Below, piece by piece: positions 1 through 8,878 of a DNA stretch of 64,000 nt; positions within the stretch are counted from its first letter, which is position 1; each line of letters opens with the position of its first letter. The position numbers and the translations under genes were made by a program. Location: assembly GCF_040448305.1 (NCBI RefSeq), contig NZ_CP148752.1, positions 4,937,501 to 5,001,500 of the forward strand. Reading direction: 5' to 3'. The notes beneath the pieces are model-generated. The model saw nothing but the letters and a program-made list of their open reading frames with translations, was not told where the DNA came from and did no database searches. Source of the DNA: Pseudomonas fluorescens. Its GTDB lineage: Bacteria; Pseudomonadota; Gammaproteobacteria; Pseudomonadales; Pseudomonadaceae.

Positions 1-97
1 CTGCTTATATATAGACGCGCCTGCAGGGAATGCGCAGTATATTGCCCAACACAAATAGAAATACCCTTGATTCCTATATTTCGGACGATGCCACGCA

Positions 98-985
98 ATG
101 AATGACCATCCTCGCAGCCTAGCCTCTACCTTGTTCTCGGTTGGGCTGCTGCTCATAGCCATGGCGTCGATCCAGTCCGGAGCCTCTCTGGCCAAAAGCA
201 TGTTCTCGGTTGTTGGCCCTCAGGGGACGACAACATTACGACTGATTTTTGCCAGCATAATAATGATGCTGATACTGCGTCCATGGCGGGCAAAACTCAC
301 CGCAAGATCCCTGCGCACCGTCATCGTCTACGGGATGGCGCTGGGCGGCATGAACTTCCTCTTCTATATGTCATTGCAAACAGTCCCGCTGGGCATCGCG
401 GTGGCTCTTGAATTCACCGGCCCACTGGCGGTGGCGATCTACTCCTCGCGTCGCGTGATCGACTTTTTGTGGATCGCCCTGGCTGCCGTCGGCTTACTGT
501 TACTGATACCGATGGGAGAAGCGACCTCCGGCATCGATCTGGTAGGCGCCGGTTATGCCTTGGGTGCCGGGGTCTGCTGGGCACTGTACATTTTGTTCGG
601 TCAAAAAGCCGGGGCCGACAATGGCGTGCAAACCGCCGCACTGGGGGTAATGATCGCTGCGCTGTTCGTAGCCCCCATCGGTATTGTCCATGCAGGTTCC
701 GCTCTGCTGAGCCCGTCATTGATCCCTATAGCCCTCGGCGTCGCCATCTTGTCCACGGCCCTCCCCTACACCCTGGAGATGGTCGCGCTGACCCGCATGC
801 CGGCCAGAACCTTCGGCACACTGATGAGTATCGAGCCCGCCTTCGGCGCGCTATCTGGCTTACTGTTCCTTCATGAATACCTCTCTCTGTCACAATGGAT
901 GGCAATCATGTGCATCATTCTGGCATCCATCGGCGCAACCATGACCATGAGCACTGCTGCCAGGCCAGTAGTAACGGCAGATTGA
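98..985 (+). CDS. rhtA: RhtA-type threonine/homoserine exporter (EamA family)
   Basis: Inner-membrane efflux transporter of 295 residues with about ten hydrophobic segments arranged as two EamA repeats, the second beginning near residue 145. The N-terminal stretch IQSGASLAKS followed by VGPQGTTTLRL is characteristic of RhtA, which in enterobacteria exports threonine and homoserine. The length matches the family. The ATG at 98 has no strong ribosome site upstream, so the start is likely rather than certain. It stands alone, followed by about 170 bases before the next gene. The actual substrate in this organism is inferred from homology only. Confidence 0.85.
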   Translation: MNDHPRSLASTLFSVGLLLIAMASIQSGASLAKSMFSVVGPQGTTTLRLIFASIIMMLILRPWRAKLTARSLRTVIVYGMALGGMNFLFYMSLQTVPLGIAVALEFTGPLAVAIYSSRRVIDFLWIALAAVGLLLLIPMGEATSGIDLVGAGYALGAGVCWALYILFGQKAGADNGVQTAALGVMIAALFVAPIGIVHAGSALLSPSLIPIALGVAILSTALPYTLEMVALTRMPARTFGTLMSIEPAFGALSGLLFLHEYLSLSQWMAIMCIILASIGATMTMSTAARPVVTAD

Positions 986-1154
986 GAGCGGATATGACAC
1001 GGGTCTGGTATTTGCCGCCCAATTAGGCCATGTTTAGCCCCGCAACCCAGAGTCATACCACGGATAATTTCAGGTAGGGATATCGGTACGCGTCTAGCGA
1101 AAGCGAATGCAGCCAGACCCGGGCACAAGATCCGGGGACGCTATAAGGACAGTA

Positions 1155-1436
1155 ATGAAACGAATTTTGATTTTGATCGCCGTACTTGCAATTGCGGGCT
1201 GCGCGGCGACATCAAACACACAGATCAAGCACGGCAAGAAAGGGCTACACATCAACTGTTCCGGACTATCTTCGTCCTGGGACAAGTGCTACGCCAGCGC
1301 TGCCAACTCCTGCGCACCCAAGGGATACAAGGTCATCGCCAAGTCGGGAGATGCCGTGGAAGAGCCCGGCGATTATCCGTTTGGCCTCAATCCAGCGGGT
1401 TATACCAGCCGCAGCATGATTGTCATCTGCAAATAG
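1155..1436 (+). CDS. Small secreted lipoprotein, function unknown
   Basis: A 93-residue protein with a lipoprotein signal: MKRILILIAVLAIAGC, a lipobox ending at Cys16. The ATG at 1155 is preceded by AAGGA at a good distance, so I prefer it to a longer reading from 1107, which would bury the signal peptide. The mature part has four further cysteines and ends in SMIVICK. Proteins of this kind (SSWDKCY...C..KGY) recur in pseudomonads as uncharacterised lipoproteins. It converges on the TetR gene with only 14 bases between stops and no visible terminator. No function is assigned. Confidence 0.7.
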   Translation: MKRILILIAVLAIAGCAATSNTQIKHGKKGLHINCSGLSSSWDKCYASAANSCAPKGYKVIAKSGDAVEEPGDYPFGLNPAGYTSRSMIVICK

Positions 1437-1450
1437 GCAGGGCCGTCGCG

Positions 1451-2011
1451 TCAGGTTCTCGGACTTGCGATCTGACGGCCAATTTCCTCGTAGCTGGACT
1501 TCAGCACAGTGCGCTGGATATCCGGACTAGCCAGCATGCGCGCTACGACCAGCGCACCAATACATTGCGACAGAATCGCCCACGCCAGGCTGTCGCTTTG
1601 CAGAACACCCGCCCAACGTTCCTGAAGCCGACAAATCCAGTGCTCTGCCTGCTGGCGGACAGTCACGTCGGAACGGGCAATTTCCGCCCCCAATGCCGGC
1701 AATGCACAACCGGTCTCCGGATTCTCGACGTGAGACATACTCAGGTACTGTTTCAAGCAGCGCTCAAGCTTGTCACGGTCCTGCCCCTCCCCCAGTCGCG
1801 TCAGGCTTTGCCCCAACTCACGCTCGACTATGCTTGCGAACAACTCGTCTTTCGACGAGAAGTGGCTATAGAAGGCGCCGCCACTCAAGCCAATCGCTTT
1901 CATCAGGCCGTCCACGCCTACCGTTGAAAATCCGGACTTCTTGGCCGATACAGCACTGCTTTCCAGCAGCCTTTGCCTGGTTTCCAGCTTGTGACTGGCC
2001 GAATAACGCAT
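1451..2011 (-). CDS. TetR-family transcriptional regulator
   Basis: A 186-residue regulator. The N-terminal helix-turn-helix spans about residues 8-55, with the TetR signature GLSGGAFYSHFSSKDELF. The C-terminal part is a ligand-binding domain of the usual length. The ATG at 2011 follows a strong GGGGGAAGGA ribosome site, so I prefer it to a GTG 24 bases upstream. It is transcribed away from the SDR gene at 2105 and the isomerase-like gene at 2870, and two tandem operator-like repeats lie between them, so it probably represses itself and that pair. The inducer is unknown. Confidence 0.88.
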   Translation of the reverse strand: MRYSASHKLETRQRLLESSAVSAKKSGFSTVGVDGLMKAIGLSGGAFYSHFSSKDELFASIVERELGQSLTRLGEGQDRDKLERCLKQYLSMSHVENPETGCALPALGAEIARSDVTVRQQAEHWICRLQERWAGVLQSDSLAWAILSQCIGALVVARMLASPDIQRTVLKSSYEEIGRQIASPRT

Positions 2012-2059
2012 TGTCCTTCCCCCTGGATTGCTCACCTTGACGTCTGTCGAATCATAGCA

Positions 2060-2087
2060 TAACGTTCGTTTAGTTAACGATCGTTTA
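2060..2087. promoter_or_regulatory. Tandem TetR operator candidate
   Basis: On the minus strand two 13-base copies, TAAACGATCGTTA and TAAACGAACGTTA, lie 15 bases apart and differ at one base. Each contains a palindromic core: AACGATCGTT at 2076-2085 is perfect and AACGTTCGTT at 2061-2070 nearly so. The pair sits between the TetR gene and the divergent SDR gene, just upstream of the SDR ribosome site. This geometry fits cooperative binding of two TetR dimers. That TetR binds here is an inference. Confidence 0.6.
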
Positions 2088-2104
2088 CCAAAAGGGATCT
2101 ACCC

Positions 2105-2833
2105 ATGAATAACAAGAAGGTCGTACTGGTCGTCGGGGCAGGTGATGCCACGGGCGGCGCCATTGCCAAGCGTTTTGCCGAGGAGGGTTTTGTCGCCTGC
2201 GTCACCCGCCGCAGTGCGGACAAGCTCCAGCCACTGGTGGATGCCATCAGGGCCGATGGTGGGGAGGCCCACGGTTTTGCCTGCGACGCTCGCAAGGAAG
2301 ACGATGTGGTGGCACTGGTCGAGCAGATCGAAAGCGAGATCGGCCCCATCGAGGCGTTCGTGTTCAACATCGGCGCCAACGTGCCGTGCAGCATTCTCGA
2401 AGAAACCGCCCGCAAGTATTTCAAGATCTGGGAAATGGCCTGTTTCTCGGGGTTTCTCAATGCGCGGGAAGTGGCCATACGCATGGCCAAGCGCCAGCGG
2501 GGCACAATCCTGTTCACCGGTGCCACCGCTGGCCTGCGTGGCGCAGCCGGGTTCGCCGCATTTGCCGGTGCCAAGCACGGCATTCGTGCGCTGGCGCAAA
2601 GCATGGCCCGAGAACTCGGCCCGATGAATATTCACGTTGCCCATGTCGTCGTCGACGGCGCCATCGATACCGATTTCATCCGCGACAGCTTCCCCGAGAA
2701 ATACGCGACCAAGGATCAGGACGGCATCCTCAACCCCGAACACATTGCCGAGAATTACTGGTACCTGCACAGCCAGCCCCGCGACGCCTGGACTTTCGAA
2801 CTGGACCTGCGCCCCTGGAGCGAACGCTGGTAA
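2105..2833 (+). CDS. Atypical short-chain dehydrogenase/reductase
   Basis: A 242-residue SDR-fold protein. The Rossmann start VVLVVGAGDATGGAIA is present near residue 7 and a divergent FNIGAN replaces the usual NNAG near residue 87. Where the family has the catalytic YxxxK, the sequence reads FAGAK (Phe for Tyr), and the usual serine region reads LFTGATAG. The cofactor fold therefore looks intact while the standard catalytic tyrosine is missing. It starts close behind the TetR operator region and is followed 36 bases later by a DsbA-fold isomerase-like gene, suggesting one operon. The substrate is unknown. Confidence 0.8.
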   Translation: MNNKKVVLVVGAGDATGGAIAKRFAEEGFVACVTRRSADKLQPLVDAIRADGGEAHGFACDARKEDDVVALVEQIESEIGPIEAFVFNIGANVPCSILEETARKYFKIWEMACFSGFLNAREVAIRMAKRQRGTILFTGATAGLRGAAGFAAFAGAKHGIRALAQSMARELGPMNIHVAHVVVDGAIDTDFIRDSFPEKYATKDQDGILNPEHIAENYWYLHSQPRDAWTFELDLRPWSERW

Positions 2834-2869
2834 GCCCTCCCCTACAACAATAAGCAGAGTGCACCGAAC

Positions 2870-3460
2870 ATGAGCAAAACCGTGGAATTCCTTTTTGACC
2901 TGGGCAGCCCCACCACTTACCTGGCCTATACCCAGTTACCGGCAATCTGCGAGCAAACCGACAGCCAGCTGATCTACATCCCGATCCTGCTCGGCGGTGT
3001 GTTCAAGGCCACCGGCAACGCCTCACCGGCGACCATTCCAGCCAAGGGCCGCCACATGATTCAGGACCTCGACCGTTATGCCCGGCGCTACGGCGTGCCA
3101 CTGAAGTTCAATCCGCATTTCCCGATCAACACCCTGGTGCTGATGCGTGCCGTGACCGGCATTCAGCTGCACCATCCCGAGCGTTTTGTCGCCTTCATTG
3201 ACTGCCTGTTCAAGGCCCTGTGGGTCGACGGCCGCAACCTCAATGACCCGGCAACCGTGGCCACGGTGCTGAGCGGCAACGGTTTCGATCCCAATGAGGT
3301 GCTGGCACTGACCGCCGACGAAACAGTCAAGGCAACGCTCAAGGACAACACCGAGAAAGCAGTGCAGCGCGGCGTATTCGGCGTACCAAGCATGTTTGTC
3401 GATAACCAGTTGTACTTCGGCCAGGATCGACTGGACTTCGTGCTCGAAGCCTTGAGTTAA
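2870..3460 (+). CDS. 2-hydroxychromene-2-carboxylate isomerase-like (kappa-GST/DsbA fold)
   Basis: A 196-residue thioredoxin-fold protein. The N-terminus VEFLFDLGSPTTYLAY matches the glutathione-binding start of the HCCA isomerase/kappa-class GST family, and GVPSMFVDNQLYFGQDRLDFV near residue 170 is the typical cis-proline and C-terminal element. Family members isomerise 2-hydroxychromene-2-carboxylate in naphthalene breakdown or conjugate glutathione. No other naphthalene genes are nearby, so the family is well supported but the substrate is not. Probably co-transcribed with the SDR gene upstream. Confidence 0.82.
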   Translation: MSKTVEFLFDLGSPTTYLAYTQLPAICEQTDSQLIYIPILLGGVFKATGNASPATIPAKGRHMIQDLDRYARRYGVPLKFNPHFPINTLVLMRAVTGIQLHHPERFVAFIDCLFKALWVDGRNLNDPATVATVLSGNGFDPNEVLALTADETVKATLKDNTEKAVQRGVFGVPSMFVDNQLYFGQDRLDFVLEALS

Positions 3461-3617
3461 GGCCCGACCATCAACCGCCCCTTTGCCGCTCCCGACAAGA
3501 GCGGTACATGGGCGGCCTCTGCTGTTTGCCCCGGCGAATCGGCGCCAATTCGCCAGAGTCAGAGCCTTTGTCGACTATATGAGCCAGGCGCTGGAAACAG
3601 CGCCCGGCTACAGCCAA

Positions 3618-5426
3618 TCAGATAGCCGCAGTGCGAGTGTTTAGCCACTCAAGTGCAGCACCCTCGACCAATGGACTCAGGCGCTCGCGCACTTCAGCGT
3701 GGTAGGTGTTGAACCACTGCTTTTCCTCGTCCGACAGCAGCGAGGTTTCCAGGCAGCGCGTATCGATCGGGCACAGGGTCAGGGTTTCGAACTTGAGGAA
3801 CTCGCCGAATTCGCTTTTGCCTGCCTCACGGTTCATCGCCAGGTTTTCGATACGCACACCCCAACGACCCGGACGATAGGTGCCCGGTTCAATGGACGTG
3901 ATCATGCCGGGTTGCATCGCGGTTTGCGGTGCAGGTGCGGCCTGATAAGCGATGACTTGCGGACCTTCGTGGACGTTCAGGAAGTAACCGACGCCATGAC
4001 CGGTGCCGTGACCGTAGTCGACACTTTCCGCCCAGATGGGCGCACGGGCGATGGAATCGAGCAGCGGCGACAGGATGCCTTTCGGGAACTGCGCACGGGA
4101 CAAGGCAATCACGCCCTTGAGCACGCGGGTGCAATCGCGTTTTTGCTCATCGGTCGGTGTGCCCACCGCAACCATGCGCGTGATGTCAGTGGTGCCGCCC
4201 AGGTACTGGCCGCCGGAGTCGATTAGCAGCAGGCCGTCCCCTTCGATCACAGCGTGCTCTTCTTCGGTGGCATGGTAGTGAGGCATCGCGCCATTGGCGT
4301 TGAACGCGGCGATGGTATTGAAGCTCAGCGAGACATAATCCGGACGGCGCTCACGGGCGGCGGTGAGTTTTTCGTCGATGGTCAGTTCAGTGATGCGCTC
4401 GCGCCCCAGCGCCGAGTCCAGCCAGGCGAAGAATTCGCACAGCGCTGCGCCGTCCTGTTCCATGGCCTGACGGATGTGTTCGGCATCGGCCAGGCTTTTT
4501 TGCGATTTGGCCAGGGTGGTCGGGTTCAGGCCTTCGATCAGCTTCACCCCACTGTTCAGGTTGTCCAGCAACCCCGCCGTGACCCGCGCCGGGTCTACTT
4601 GCAGGCTCGCACCGCTCGGCACGGCGCGCAGTGCGGCGGCGACCTCGCTGTAATCGCGCAAGGTCACGCCGTCCTGTTCAAGGATGGCGCGCAGCTCGGC
4701 GCTGACTTTGCTCAAGGCGACAAACAGCGTGGCCTGCTGTTGATTGATCAAGGCGAAAGAAACAAACACCGGGTTGAACGACACGTCGCCGCCACGCAGG
4801 TTGAACAGCCAGGCGATATCATCCAGGGTGGCGATGAAATGCCAGTCGGCACCCCGCGCCTGAAGGGTTTCACGCAGTTTGGCGAGTTTTTCGCCACGGC
4901 TGACGGTCGCCTGTGGTGGCAGGTGCTGATAGATCGGTTCGTTCGGCAGACCTGGGCGGTCGCTCCAGACGCCGCTCAGCAGGTCGATGTCGGTGCGCAG
5001 GCGGGCGCCACGCTCTTCAAGTTTACCGCTCAGGGTCCGTGCCGAAGCCACGGCCATGACCGCGCCATCGACCGCGACAACGCCGCCCTCGGGGGTTTGC
5101 TCGGCCAGCCATTCCAGTGGCCCGGGTTGACCCGGTTGCAGCTTGACCAGATCAATGCCGCTGCCCTTGAGTTCCTTGGTCGCCTGCTCCCAATAACGGC
5201 TGTCGGCCCAGACGCCGGCAAAGTCCGGGGTCACGATCAGGGTGCCGACCGAACCATGGAAGCCCGACAACCACTGGCGCCCCTGCCAGTAACCCGGCAG
5301 GTATTCGGACAGGTGCGGGTCGGCCGACGGCACCAGCAAGGCGTGAATGCCCTCCCGGCTCATCAGTTCGCGGGTTTGCGCCAGGCGCTGGGGCACCGAG
5401 CCATTGATCGAAAGCTGCGTATTCAT
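3618..5426 (-). CDS. Aminopeptidase P family protein (M24B, Xaa-Pro aminopeptidase)
   Basis: A 602-residue cytosolic metallopeptidase expected to cleave N-terminal residues preceding proline. It has two creatinase-type N-terminal domains (about 1-310) and a C-terminal pita-bread catalytic domain. Metal ligands can be seen in IDSGGQYLGGTTDITR (about 400-415, two Asp), GHGTGHGVGYF (about 475, His), SIEPGTY (about 515, Glu) and GVRIEN (about 529, Glu). The length is that of the long eukaryote-like aminopeptidase P branch rather than the 440-residue PepP. The start has a clear GGAGAG ribosome site. It may be co-transcribed with the desulfurase gene upstream (65-base gap). Confidence 0.9.
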   Translation of the reverse strand: MNTQLSINGSVPQRLAQTRELMSREGIHALLVPSADPHLSEYLPGYWQGRQWLSGFHGSVGTLIVTPDFAGVWADSRYWEQATKELKGSGIDLVKLQPGQPGPLEWLAEQTPEGGVVAVDGAVMAVASARTLSGKLEERGARLRTDIDLLSGVWSDRPGLPNEPIYQHLPPQATVSRGEKLAKLRETLQARGADWHFIATLDDIAWLFNLRGGDVSFNPVFVSFALINQQQATLFVALSKVSAELRAILEQDGVTLRDYSEVAAALRAVPSGASLQVDPARVTAGLLDNLNSGVKLIEGLNPTTLAKSQKSLADAEHIRQAMEQDGAALCEFFAWLDSALGRERITELTIDEKLTAARERRPDYVSLSFNTIAAFNANGAMPHYHATEEEHAVIEGDGLLLIDSGGQYLGGTTDITRMVAVGTPTDEQKRDCTRVLKGVIALSRAQFPKGILSPLLDSIARAPIWAESVDYGHGTGHGVGYFLNVHEGPQVIAYQAAPAPQTAMQPGMITSIEPGTYRPGRWGVRIENLAMNREAGKSEFGEFLKFETLTLCPIDTRCLETSLLSDEEKQWFNTYHAEVRERLSPLVEGAALEWLNTRTAAI

Positions 5427-5491
5427 CGTCTCTCCTGCTAATCACTTGTTCATTATTGTTGAGTGCCGATCAATGTCGGCGCTTCGTCGCC

Positions 5492-6649
5492 CTATTGCCA
5501 GAATGCCGGAGCACTGGCGCAGGCTGCCTTGATCAGTTGAACCGCCTGGTCGATGTCCTGCTCGGTGGTGAAACGCCCGAGGCTCAAGCGGATGGTGCGG
5601 CCGGCCGAGCGGGCATCGTGCCCCAGGGCCAGCAGTACATGGGATGGGGTATTGCTCGCGGAATTGCAGGCCGAGGTCGCGGAAAATGCGATCGATGCCA
5701 GCAACGCCGCCGGGTTGAACTCGCCTTCGTCGAAGGTCAGGCTCAGGGTATGGGGAATGCGCCGGGTCGGGCTGCCGTTGAGACGCACGCCGGGAATGCT
5801 CTGCAATTGCTCGAGCAAGCGTTCACGCAAACGCACGATGGTGGCTTTCTCTTCATCGAACGCAGCCGCCGCCAGTGCAAAGGCCGCGCCCATAGCCACG
5901 ATCTGATGGGTAGCCAGGGTGCCGGAACGCAATCCGCCCTCATGCCCGCCGCCATGGATCTGCGCCTGCAAACGCTGTTGCGCGCGCGGACCGACGTACA
6001 ACGCGCCGATGCCTTTGGGGCCATAGAGCTTGTGCGCGGAAAACGACATCAGGTCCACGGGCCACTGCGCGAGGTCGATCGCCACTTTGCCCGCGCCCTG
6101 TGCGGCGTCGACATGGAACAACGCCCCGCGATCACGCACGACCTGACCGATGGCGGGAATGTCGTTGAGGGTGCCCAGTTCGTTGTTGACCAGCATCAGC
6201 GACACCAGGAAGGTGTCCTCGCGCATGGCTTCGCTGACCGCTTGCGCGGTGATCAGGCCCTCGGCGTCCGGCACCAGGTAAGTCACTGCTACACCGGCAT
6301 CCTGCAGTTGCCTGGCGGTATCGAGAATGGCCTTGTGTTCGATCTGGCTGGTGATGATATGGCCGCCGCCAGTGCCGCGGGCCTGGGTCACGCCTTTGAG
6401 CGCGAGGTTGTTGGATTCGGTGGCGCCGGAAGTCCAGACGATCTGCCCGGGTGTCGCGCCGACCAGTTCGGCGACCTGGCGTCGCGCCTGTTCGACCGAT
6501 TGCCGGGCCTGCTGGCCGAAGACGTGGGAGCTGGAGGCCGGGTTGCCGAAATTGCCGGTAAAGCCCAGACACTCGACCATCACCTTGATGACCCGCTCAT
6601 CCACCGGCGTGGTGGCGGCGTAATCGAAATACAACGGACGTTTATTCAT
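5492..6649 (-). CDS. Cysteine desulfurase (NifS/IscS-like, stand-alone)
   Basis: A 385-residue PLP enzyme that would take sulfur from cysteine to give alanine and an enzyme persulfide. Visible are the N-terminal YFDYAATTPVD, the PLP lysine in SAHKLYGPKG (about residue 206), the GGGHEGGLRSGT motif, and the active-site cysteine in SATSACNSAS (about residue 326). It is not next to iscR, iscU, hscA or fdx, so it looks like a second, orphan desulfurase rather than the main iron-sulfur one. It lies just upstream of the aminopeptidase gene. The sulfur acceptor is unknown. Confidence 0.9.
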   Translation of the reverse strand: MNKRPLYFDYAATTPVDERVIKVMVECLGFTGNFGNPASSSHVFGQQARQSVEQARRQVAELVGATPGQIVWTSGATESNNLALKGVTQARGTGGGHIITSQIEHKAILDTARQLQDAGVAVTYLVPDAEGLITAQAVSEAMREDTFLVSLMLVNNELGTLNDIPAIGQVVRDRGALFHVDAAQGAGKVAIDLAQWPVDLMSFSAHKLYGPKGIGALYVGPRAQQRLQAQIHGGGHEGGLRSGTLATHQIVAMGAAFALAAAAFDEEKATIVRLRERLLEQLQSIPGVRLNGSPTRRIPHTLSLTFDEGEFNPAALLASIAFSATSACNSASNTPSHVLLALGHDARSAGRTIRLSLGRFTTEQDIDQAVQLIKAACASAPAFWQ

Positions 6650-6855
6650 AAAAGACTCGCAGAGCGTGTTCCGGGATCAGGAAGCTCGTGACTGCAAACG
6701 GCAAAACGCAGCCTTGTGAGCTGCGCGCTGTTTTCAGAACGCTACCAATACCTGATCGGATGCCGTTAAAGAAGAATTACTTCATTTAATAGTGCGTAGG
6801 AACGCTCCTGAAAAGTCAGCTTAACAGGCATCGGGCAACCGGTTGAAGCAATGCG

Positions 6856-7470
6856 TCAGCTAAAGCTTTCGAGCAACAGCGGATACAGCGAACCCACGAG
6901 CAGCGCGGCCATGCCCCAATTGAACAGGCCCAGCCAGCGGCGATCCTTCAGAACGTTGCGCAACAGCGTGCCGCAAGCGGCCCAGACACCGACACTCGGC
7001 AGGTTGATGATCGCAAAGACAGCCGCGATCACGATCACATTAGTGAAGTAACCCTGCATCGGCGTGTAGGTGCTGATAGCGCCAATGGCCATGATCCAGG
7101 CTTTGGGATTGACCCACTGGAACGCGGCAGCGCCCAGATAGCTGATCGGTTTCGCCTCGCCCTGCTGACTCTCCGACATGGGCCCGGAATGGGCGATTTT
7201 CCACGCCAGATACAGCAAATACGCCGCCCCCACATAACGCAGCACGGTGTAGAGCAAGGGGTAAGTCTGGAACACCGCGCCAAGACCAAAGCCGACCGCC
7301 ACCACTAGTATGAAGAAGCCACAAGTGATGCCGAGCATGTGCGGAATCGTGCGGTTGAAACCGAAGTTCACCCCGGAGGCCAGCAACATGGTGTTGTTCG
7401 GGCCGGGTGTGATCGAGGTGACGAGAGCAAACAGGGCGAACCCCAGCAGCAGGTCGAGTGAGAGCGTCAT
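6856..7470 (-). CDS. LysE/RhtB-family amino-acid exporter
   Basis: A 204-residue inner-membrane protein with about six hydrophobic segments. It carries the family signature SITPGPNNTMLLASGVNFG near the N-terminus and the later FQWVNPKAW motif. The ATG at 7470 is preferred to a TTG three codons upstream. Members export amino acids such as lysine, homoserine, leucine or cysteine; this sequence alone does not say which. It is a single gene with about 100 bases to the next gene on the same strand. Confidence 0.88.
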   Translation of the reverse strand: MTLSLDLLLGFALFALVTSITPGPNNTMLLASGVNFGFNRTIPHMLGITCGFFILVVAVGFGLGAVFQTYPLLYTVLRYVGAAYLLYLAWKIAHSGPMSESQQGEAKPISYLGAAAFQWVNPKAWIMAIGAISTYTPMQGYFTNVIVIAAVFAIINLPSVGVWAACGTLLRNVLKDRRWLGLFNWGMAALLVGSLYPLLLESFS

Positions 7471-7571
7471 GGGTGGCAATCCGTCAAAGTCGATCAGATG
7501 TTGACCCTATCGCACACCCTGGAGGAAACCCATGGACAGTTAGGCAAAACTTGGAGCAGTACAGTTTCGCC

Positions 7572-7841
7572 TCAGCTTGGACGACCGTGAAGCTGTACAG
7601 ATCGCCCGACGTTCATTTCACCCTGGTTGTCGAAGTTGAACGACTTTTGCAGTTGGCCGAGCAGTTCGGCTTTTTTCGCGTGGTATTCGTCGAAGGACAA
7701 ACCGCGGCGGTTCAGCGCCTCCAGTGCCAGTTCCTTGCTTTCTTCAGCCGTGTAAGGCCGAAGCTCCGGGGAAACATGGCTGGCACATCCGGCGAGTACA
7801 GAGACGGCGAGCATCAGCAAAGTGGCAATCATCGGTTTCAT
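7572..7841 (-). CDS. Small lipoprotein with SHOCT-like motif
   Basis: An 89-residue lipoprotein. MKPMIATLLMLAVSVLAGC gives a lipobox LAGC at Cys19. The mature part contains ELALEALNRRGLSFDEY followed by AKKAELL, which resembles the short amphipathic SHOCT module found at the ends of many bacterial proteins. The ATG at 7841 is chosen because it places the signal peptide at the N-terminus; a longer reading from 7922 would not. No function is known. Confidence 0.7.
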   Translation of the reverse strand: MKPMIATLLMLAVSVLAGCASHVSPELRPYTAEESKELALEALNRRGLSFDEYHAKKAELLGQLQKSFNFDNQGEMNVGRSVQLHGRPS

Positions 7842-8130
7842 ATTGGCGTCCTGGCGACTGGGTTCGAGGCAATGAACACAGGCTACGCGCGCCCCCCGTG
7901 CTGCAGAAATCAACGCTTTCAATAGTGGCTATCAAGAAATGGCGATCATTGTCGATGTGCTGGGAGAACGCGGCCCGGGAGCGCACTGGTTAGAGTCGAC
8001 TTGATGGCACTTGAATGGCGCTGCTGCTCGTCGGGCACTCGGTGAGTCGAAAGAGGCTGGCCTATATTTATTCGGTCGTACAACGGCACAGGTACTTTCT
8101 ATTCACAAAACAGGAACAGGGAGATCCATC

Positions 8131-8589
8131 ATGAGCGTCAAACCCATTCCAGAGGGGTATCACAGCGTCACCCCCTATCTGGGCATCAACAAAGCCGCCG
8201 AAGCCATCGCTTTCTACAAAAAAGCCTTTGGCGCCATTGAAATCATGCGCCTGGACATGCCCGATGGCGGTGTCGGCCACGCCGAACTGCGCATCGGCGA
8301 TTGCCCGATCATGCTGGGCACTCCGTGCGATCAAGGACCGCTGAGCAACCCGGACAATTCGCCGTCCGTGGGTCTGCATTTGTACGTGACGGATGTCGAC
8401 AAGTCCTACAAACAGGCGATCGATGCCGGCGCAACCGTTGTATCGGAGGTCAAGGATCAGTTTTACGGTGACCGTTCGGGCACCTTGAAAGATCCCTACG
8501 GGCACCTGTGGTTCCTCGCCACGCACAAGGAAGACCTGACCCAGGAGCAGATCGAGCAACGGGCGAAGGAGATGTTTGCCCAGGGTTGA
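8131..8589 (+). CDS. VOC-family (glyoxalase/bleomycin-resistance fold) protein, PhnB-like
   Basis: A 152-residue protein with two beta-alpha-beta-beta-beta modules. The sequence opens SVTPYLGINKAAEAIAFYKKAFGA, then shows GHAELRIGDCPIMLG, and ends with KDPYGHLWFLATHKEDL, all typical of the PhnB/YycE-type VOC proteins. A histidine and glutamate usable as metal ligands are present. The ATG at 8131 has a GGGAGA ribosome site; upstream in-frame starts lack one. The reaction is unknown. A single REP lies just downstream. Confidence 0.85.
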   Translation: MSVKPIPEGYHSVTPYLGINKAAEAIAFYKKAFGAIEIMRLDMPDGGVGHAELRIGDCPIMLGTPCDQGPLSNPDNSPSVGLHLYVTDVDKSYKQAIDAGATVVSEVKDQFYGDRSGTLKDPYGHLWFLATHKEDLTQEQIEQRAKEMFAQG

Positions 8590-8600
8590 AATCCTTGGTG

Positions 8601-8640
8601 CTGGAGCGGGCCTCTTCGCGAGCAGGCTCGCTCCCGCCGG
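8601..8640. repeat. Single REP element
   Basis: The core gcgagcaggctcgctcccgc follows the VOC gene, with a partial opposite arm (ctggagcggg) just before it. It has the same core as the paired elements elsewhere in the window but lacks a full second copy. Confidence 0.65.
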
Positions 8641-8698
8641 GGCCCCGCCTTCAACAGCACCGCCGACTTGCTGATCACTTGCGCAAGCATGCCCGCCA

Positions 8699-8727
8699 TT
8701 GACCTGTCGGCAATGAGAAACATTTTC
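8699..8727 (+). promoter_or_regulatory. Fur-box-like promoter of the fpv operon
   Basis: TTGACC at 8699-8704 can serve as a -35 with a -10-like AT-rich stretch about 17 bases on. Overlapping it, 8709-8727 reads GGCAATGAGAAACATTTTC, which by my alignment matches 13 of 19 positions of the Fur consensus GATAATGATAATCATTATC. No TAAAT-N16-CGT PvdS box was found here. This suggests direct Fur control of fpvG onward; binding is inferred. Confidence 0.55.
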
Positions 8728-8878
8728 TTTCATTTCCCCTTTCGGGATTTCCCCTGCTCATCCGTCCTACATAGATGCAGTCCTTTCGCGTAGGCAAAAG
8801 CCACGATCGGACCTTCAGGGCGCTCATCCCTGCGAAGCCCGCAGCCGAGCTGCCTCTCATCGAGCCAAGACCTCCAAC

